Part shown: piece after piece, positions 21,921 through 23,561 of the stretch
Layout: every line of letters begins with the position of its first letter
Numbering within the stretch: the first letter of the stretch is position 1
DNA from: a virus
DNA length: 23,561 bases
IMG/VR virus record: IMGVR_UViG_3300035698_010329
Location: 1-23,561 of that record
Reading direction: 5' to 3' (one strand)
The notes under the pieces: model-generated
Told to the model about the DNA's origin: nothing
What the model saw: only the letters and a program-made list of their open reading frames with translations
Database searches by the model: none
Translations under genes and position numbers: made by a program

Positions 21921-22079
21921 ATGACTAACAAACCTAGCAATGCAAAAGTAGCTCATTTAGATGCTATTTTAGCGTATGACAAATGGCTCAAAAGATTACA
22001 ATCTAAATGCGATTGTTATCACAACCCTTATTTTAAAGCTGAATTAGACATCTATCCTGAGATGATTTCCTATGTATAA
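21921..22079 (+). CDS. 52-residue early protein of unknown function
   Basis: ATG 21921 with GGAGATGAT in front. A helical N-terminal part (SNAKVAHLDAILAYDKWLKR) leads to CDCYHNPYFKAELDIYPEM, which has two close cysteines and a histidine. Stop overlaps the next gene by eight bases. No family recognised. Confidence 0.65.
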   Translation: MTNKPSNAKVAHLDAILAYDKWLKRLQSKCDCYHNPYFKAELDIYPEMISYV

Positions 22080-22257
22080 TCGAGACGATATACGCAATGG
22101 AATCCCTGTCTATTTTAGAGACCTAAACAAAGAGTCAAAGCAGGACTTCCTAAACACTTGGAAACGTGAAGGTAAAACAGGCTTGATTAAAGCCGTTGAA
22201 ACCTGCACTGATATAGAGGTCGGGAAATACTATCGAAAAGCGAGGTTAGAGAAATGA
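22072..22257 (+). CDS. 61-residue early protein of unknown function
   Basis: ATG 22072 lies inside the preceding gene end. Content: NRDDIRNGIPVYFRDLNKESKQDFLNTWKREGKTGLIKAVETCTDIEVGKYYRKARLEK split over one strand and two helices. Basic. The stop TGA overlaps the ATG of the 21-residue ORF. No family recognised. Confidence 0.65.
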   Translation: MYNRDDIRNGIPVYFRDLNKESKQDFLNTWKREGKTGLIKAVETCTDIEVGKYYRKARLEK

Positions 22258-22319
22258 ACAAGAAAGAACTAACCTTTCTGCTTGCTGTTTCAGCTCTGAT
22301 AATGGCGGTGGTATTGTAA
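22254..22319 (+). CDS. 21-residue membrane micropeptide
   Basis: ATG 22254 overlaps the previous stop (ATGA), and its TAA lies directly before the next ATG at 22320. Sequence MNKKELTFLLAVSALIMAVVL: a charged start and a hydrophobic rest, long enough for one short span. The final eight residues recur in the ORF at 22541-22588. Confidence 0.45.
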   Translation: MNKKELTFLLAVSALIMAVVL

Positions 22320-22581
22320 ATGTTTTACTACTACAAAGATATGGCGAATTGTAAACATTATTACAAATACAAAAAGGACATTCTAAAAGCCATCAAGGAA
22401 ATAGCTCAGAAACACGCTATGGAACCATATGTATTCCAAGGCTGTGAAAGTGCCTATACAATGTGTGATAGTCAAGAAGGCTATTTCGTTAGAGGTTTAA
22501 ACAAAGACCAAATCATCGAGCTAATGGAGAGTGGTTTGTAATGGACATTAAGCCTGTTTTAGCTCTGATAATGGCGGTGGT
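22292..22581 (+). repeat. Separated 21-base direct repeat inside two micro-ORFs
   Basis: AGCTCTGATAATGGCGGTGGT occurs at 22292-22312 and at 22561-22581, in the same reading phase, encoding the ALIMAVV part of both micropeptides. The two copies are 269 bases apart with a normal gene between them. Confidence 0.9.
22320..22541 (+). CDS. 73-residue early protein of unknown function
   Basis: ATG 22320 starts right after the stop of the micropeptide, with TAA overlapping the next ATG. Aromatic and basic start (FYYYKDMANCKHYYKYKK), helix (DILKAIKEIAQKHAMEPYV), then YTMCDSQEGYFVRGLNKDQIIELMESGL. Alpha/beta, single-domain size. Not recognised. Confidence 0.65.
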   Translation: MFYYYKDMANCKHYYKYKKDILKAIKEIAQKHAMEPYVFQGCESAYTMCDSQEGYFVRGLNKDQIIELMESGL

Positions 22582-22588
22582 TCTATGA
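22541..22588 (+). CDS. 15-residue hydrophobic micropeptide
   Basis: ATG 22541 overlaps the previous stop; MDIKPVLALIMAVVL, stop TGA overlapping the next ATG at 22585. The last codons (GTT CTA) differ from those in the sister ORF (GTA TTG), yet code for the same Val-Leu. It may be only a coupling spacer. Confidence 0.35.
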   Translation: MDIKPVLALIMAVVL

Positions 22589-22719
22589 TAGAATACAACA
22601 TTAAAAGTATTGGTAATGGATGGCTATTTGAGAGTTATCCTTTTGAACCTAAATATTACGAGAATATTGAGGGTGTTTTAAGAGCTATTCGTGAGATTGA
22701 AGAAGGGAGGCTTAAATGA
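22585..22719 (+). CDS. 44-residue early protein of unknown function
   Basis: ATG 22585 to TGA 22719, overlapping genes on both sides. A beta start (MIEYNIKSIGNGWLFESYP) and a helical end (YENIEGVLRAIREIEEGRLK). An AAGGGAGG ribosome site for the next gene is inside its last codons. Not recognised. Confidence 0.55.
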   Translation: MIEYNIKSIGNGWLFESYPFEPKYYENIEGVLRAIREIEEGRLK

Positions 22720-22883
22720 TGACAGAACAGAAGAAGAAATGGTTCATAGATTTCGAGACCATTGTAGTTGAAGCTAAAACGATGGATGAAGCCCTCGCTA
22801 TTGGCATTGTCAATGAAAAGAAGGTTGGAATCGCTGATGTAACTGAAGCTGATTCTGAAGCTGAATTGGATGTGATTAACTAA
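22716..22883 (+). CDS. 55-residue acidic early protein
   Basis: ATG 22716 (or the next ATG) after GGGAGG; TAA overlaps the ATG of the ArdA-like gene. Pattern KKWFIDFETIVVEAKTMDEALAIG resembles short domains with a strand, then V.A.T.DEA...A helix (as in KTSC/DpnD-PcfM-like small proteins), followed by an acidic end (TEADSEAELD). Coupled to the antirestriction gene. Confidence 0.55.
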   Translation: MMTEQKKKWFIDFETIVVEAKTMDEALAIGIVNEKKVGIADVTEADSEAELDVIN

Positions 22884-23437
22884 TGAAAATCTGTATACAA
22901 GACTTAGCTGATTATAACGCTGGAATCCTTCGCTTTGAATGGTGTGATTTAGATGACTATTCTGATGTGGAGGAATTTCAGGTTAAACTGAAGGAGTTTC
23001 TTGAGGTTAGAAACAAGGACATTCTAGCGGCCAATCTAAAGGAGAAAGAGCTCATTAAACACGAGGCTGAACACGAGGAGCTTATGGTTGCTGATTACGA
23101 GGAGTGTTACAACTTCGGAGAATATCCCAATTTCGATGATGTATTTGAGTTCAAGGATAAAGTCGATGAATTGAATGAGGATTTAGCTTGGGAAATCGTT
23201 AGTGCTTATCTAAGTGATTCAGGTGCTACTGATTTGAGTAACTTTGATGAAGCCTTTTGTGGTGTTCACGATTCGGAAGAGGATTATAGCTCTGAATTAG
23301 TCTACGATTGTTACACCCTAGAAGAGCCACTTGCTTCCTACTTCGATTACGACAAGTGGAATCGCGATCTTTTCATGACTGATTATATGAGTGTAAAGCT
23401 GAGCAACTACAACGTAGCTGTTTTCAGGAATATATGA
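22883..23437 (+). CDS. ardA: ArdA-like antirestriction protein
   Basis: 184 residues, ATG 22883. The family pattern is seen in order: an opening ICIQDLADYNAGILRFEWCDL (ArdA: ...L..YN.G...G.W.D), YEECYNFGEYPNFDDVFEF (E..I.D.EG), EAFCGVHDSEEDYSSELV (ea..G.Y.s.edya), and a final YFDYDKWNRDLFMTDYMSV (yiDye...rdlf..dy.s). About 40 acidic residues give the DNA-mimic charge of this family. It would protect the incoming genome from type I restriction enzymes, which suits the early operon. Confidence 0.85.
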   Translation: MKICIQDLADYNAGILRFEWCDLDDYSDVEEFQVKLKEFLEVRNKDILAANLKEKELIKHEAEHEELMVADYEECYNFGEYPNFDDVFEFKDKVDELNEDLAWEIVSAYLSDSGATDLSNFDEAFCGVHDSEEDYSSELVYDCYTLEEPLASYFDYDKWNRDLFMTDYMSVKLSNYNVAVFRNI

Positions 23438-23446
23438 GGTGATTAA

Positions 23447-23561
23447 ATGCAAGCTAATATGAGTAATCTTAAAGACCAAATTTTAACTGATGATAAGGCT
23501 ATTATGCTTTGCCGTATTTGTGGTGAGGAATATAACGCTCATCTTGGGGATTATTTTATGC
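23447..23561 (+). CDS. Start of a CxxC protein (cut off by the window)
   Basis: ATG 23447 four bases after GAGGTGAT; open to the window end (38 codons). It shows CRICGEEYNAHLGDY, a first zinc-ribbon knuckle; the partner knuckle would lie outside. Function not known. Confidence 0.6.
   Translation, partial: MQANMSNLKDQILTDDKAIMLCRICGEEYNAHLGDYFM

Overview
The window is part of a tailed double-stranded DNA virus genome (Caudoviricetes, siphovirus-like: a tape measure and a tail tube protein but no tail sheath). The host is probably an archaeon. This rests on A/T boxes of the TTTATATA / TTATAAA type about 25 bases ahead of likely transcript starts (20555-20565, 20955-20964, 21021-21030, 14781-14808), on ribosome sites of the GGTGAT / GGAGGTGAT type, and on a cluster of N-x-S/T sequons in an anchored surface protein. 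No host gene is present, so the assignment is an inference and a low-GC bacterial host is not excluded. Base composition looks moderately AT-rich.

Layout. Almost everything from 20522 down to 1 lies on the minus strand in tightly overlapping genes. From its promoter at about 20560 this block runs: a 98-residue unknown protein, a ribbon-helix-helix protein, a cysteine-rich frame, a small membrane protein, a DEDD exonuclease, another small membrane protein, small unknowns, a probable small terminase, two zinc-ribbon proteins (one frameshifted), a GT4-like glycosyltransferase, a methyltransferase, a 32-residue membrane peptide and the large terminase (14825-16276). A second promoter region (14734-14810) then precedes the head and tail cluster: portal, protease with a nested scaffold, decoration protein, major capsid protein, zinc ribbon, fibre-like repeat protein, terminator, glycosyltransferase 2, virion protein, head-tail connector, tail terminator and completion proteins, glycosyltransferase 1, tail tube, two-ORF tail chaperone, tape measure, distal tail protein, hub, baseplate and fibre-proximal proteins, and at the window edge a membrane-anchored ectodomain protein.

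From 20523 to 21131 there is a divergent control region with a perfect 16-base palindrome, an array of ATATC/GATAT repeats and TATA boxes. Rightward from 21132 to the end lie many very small, translationally coupled early-type genes, ending with an ArdA-like antirestriction protein and a cut-off CxxC protein.

Main points for a second look: (1) tail and fibre proteins carry a strong directional excess of Asp-Ser dipeptides (39 DS against 4 SD in seven proteins by hand count) in a genome that encodes three glycosyltransferases, two of them paralogues inside the virion gene cluster; (2) gene starts have been duplicated twice, leaving 9- and 11-codon leader ORFs with the same first residues as the following gene; (3) two micro-ORFs of 21 and 15 residues share a hydrophobic ALIMAVVL tail; (4) a scaffold start is nested in the protease gene; (5) a zinc-ribbon gene is frameshifted; (6) a membrane-protein ORF is embedded in an extended exonuclease frame. 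All searches and counts were by eye; no database was consulted.
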